Below, piece after piece: positions 63,392 to 64,000 of a DNA stretch of 64,000 nucleotides. The position numbers and the translations under genes were made by a program. Source of the stretch: Photobacterium profundum SS9 (lineage in GTDB: Bacteria > Pseudomonadota > Gammaproteobacteria > Enterobacterales > Vibrionaceae); assembly GCF_000196255.1 (NCBI RefSeq), contig NC_006371.1, positions 1,913,585-1,977,584 on the forward strand, read 5' to 3'. The number at the start of each line of letters is the position of its first letter. The first letter of the stretch is position 1. The notes beneath the pieces are model-generated. The model ran no database searches and was not told the DNA's origin. It worked only from the letters and a program-made list of their open reading frames with translations.

Positions 63392-63981
63392 TACGCTTTG
63401 ATATTTCATAACAATCACATGAAACTAAATGATCATTAACCATGCCAGTTGCTTGCATTAACGCATAACAGATAGTCTCACCAATAAACTTAAAGCCTTT
63501 TTTCTTCAAGAACTTGCTCATTGCTTTCGATTGCTCTGTTATCGCAGGCACTTGTTCTGGTGTTGTCCATTTATTGACTACTGGCCTGCCATCAACAAAC
63601 TGCCACAATGCCGCTGATAAACTGCCGTATTCTTGTTGTAATGCAAATGCTGCTTCTGCATTACTGAATACTGAGCGAATCTTATTACGGTGTTTAATGA
63701 CGTCATACTGATTAATAATCTCATCAATATGGGACTCATCATCAAGGTTTTCTGCTTGTTGTTTAACAGCAATTAATGTTTTTAAATCATATTGCTTGAA
63801 TGCTTCACGGTATGCCTCTCGGCGTTTCAGTATGGTGTACCAAACTCAACCGGCTTGCGCCCCTCTAAAGTGATAAATTCAAATAGTACTGCTCGTTAAA
63901 TTAGGCTTACCCCACTCTTTATCATGATATTCACGCTCAGTGGGGGTGATTTAATGCCCAAGCGCACGTACGCTTATCCAA
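63375..63981 (-). pseudogene. tag: 3-methyladenine DNA glycosylase I, decayed
   Basis: A TTG at 63981 starts DKRTCAWALNHP, typical of Tag. Then several frame changes occur: EREYHDKEWGKPNL in one frame, FEFITLEGRK in another, QAG-stop-VWYTILKRREAYREAFK near 63830-63850. From about 63840 a long intact part follows (IKHRNKIRSVFSNAEAAFAL, ALWQFVDGRPVVNKW, KKKGFKFIGETICYALMQATGMVNDHLVSC). Several independent lesions mean a true pseudogene. Tag removes 3-methyladenine from DNA. Its end has been replaced by a 29-bp repeat. Confidence 0.85.
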
Positions 63982-64000
63982 AATAGTATCCATCTATATT

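Noticed and set aside
1..64000. CRISPR arrays or cas genes
   Set aside because: No regularly spaced direct repeats and no Cas-like proteins were seen; the dispersed repeats are MITE-like.

Overview
The window looks like chromosomal DNA of a marine gammaproteobacterium of the Vibrionaceae, most plausibly Photobacterium or a close relative. The evidence is AT-rich coding style, a proXWV-type betaine transporter, SgrR, TrxC, LplA and RhlE homologues of Vibrio type, and a dense load of insertion sequences and fresh pseudogenes. The genus is an inference from gene content; no 16S rRNA is present.

Layout. 1-14479 is a type I secretion locus. The N-terminal 1094 codons of a giant cadherin-like adhesin read leftward off the window. 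Divergent from it runs an operon of an Hpt gene (broken by an IS66-type element), an HlyD adaptor, a hybrid sensor protein lacking the usual phospho-accepting histidine, a TolC-like channel and two ABC proteins with degenerate nucleotide-binding motifs. 14680-23804 holds rhlE, a higBA toxin-antitoxin module with twin operators, two orphan genes (one starting with a GlpT-like N-terminus), an IS6-type element, a decayed integrase/replicase remnant beside tRNA-Ser(UGA), sgrR and trxC. 24078-31770 holds a triple-RidA fusion, a lipoprotein, an acetyltransferase, a ChrR-like cupin with a divergent LysR gene, an IS10-like element inside a small palindromic repeat, a DUF3429 gene, a 26-codon gene and a cold-shock gene. 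32100-35580 is a cluster of IS50-like, IS630 and IS200 elements.

35675-49087 holds arcC, a frameshifted second purA with a divergent LysR gene, the betaine transporter operon (order X-W-V, with an internal hairpin), a HAD phosphatase, an EmrA-like adaptor plus DUF2955 pair, and an FMN/4Fe-4S membrane protein operon ending in an AraC regulator. 49155-52392 is a nest of IS4, IS66 and IS630 sequences. 53423 is a second copy of tRNA-Ser(UGA). 53851-63981 holds an OB-fold periplasmic protein, LysR/EamA/YgjV genes, an outer-membrane protein gene broken by a short transposon-like repeat, a two-domain fasciclin protein, a frameshifted lplA, a tautomerase, a CDF cation exporter and a decayed tag.

Three threads run through the window. 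(1) A family of short elements (29 to 278 bp) bounded by TACCC...GGGTA and flanked by TA has the same ends and target as the IS630 element at 51239-52334, so they look like MITEs mobilised by it. (2) The upstream regions of the triple-RidA gene and of arcC are homologous over about 200 bp and share a CRP/FNR-like site, suggesting common control. (3) Gene loss by insertion or frameshift is common: Hpt, OMP, purA2, lplA, tag, integrase/replicase and several transposases.
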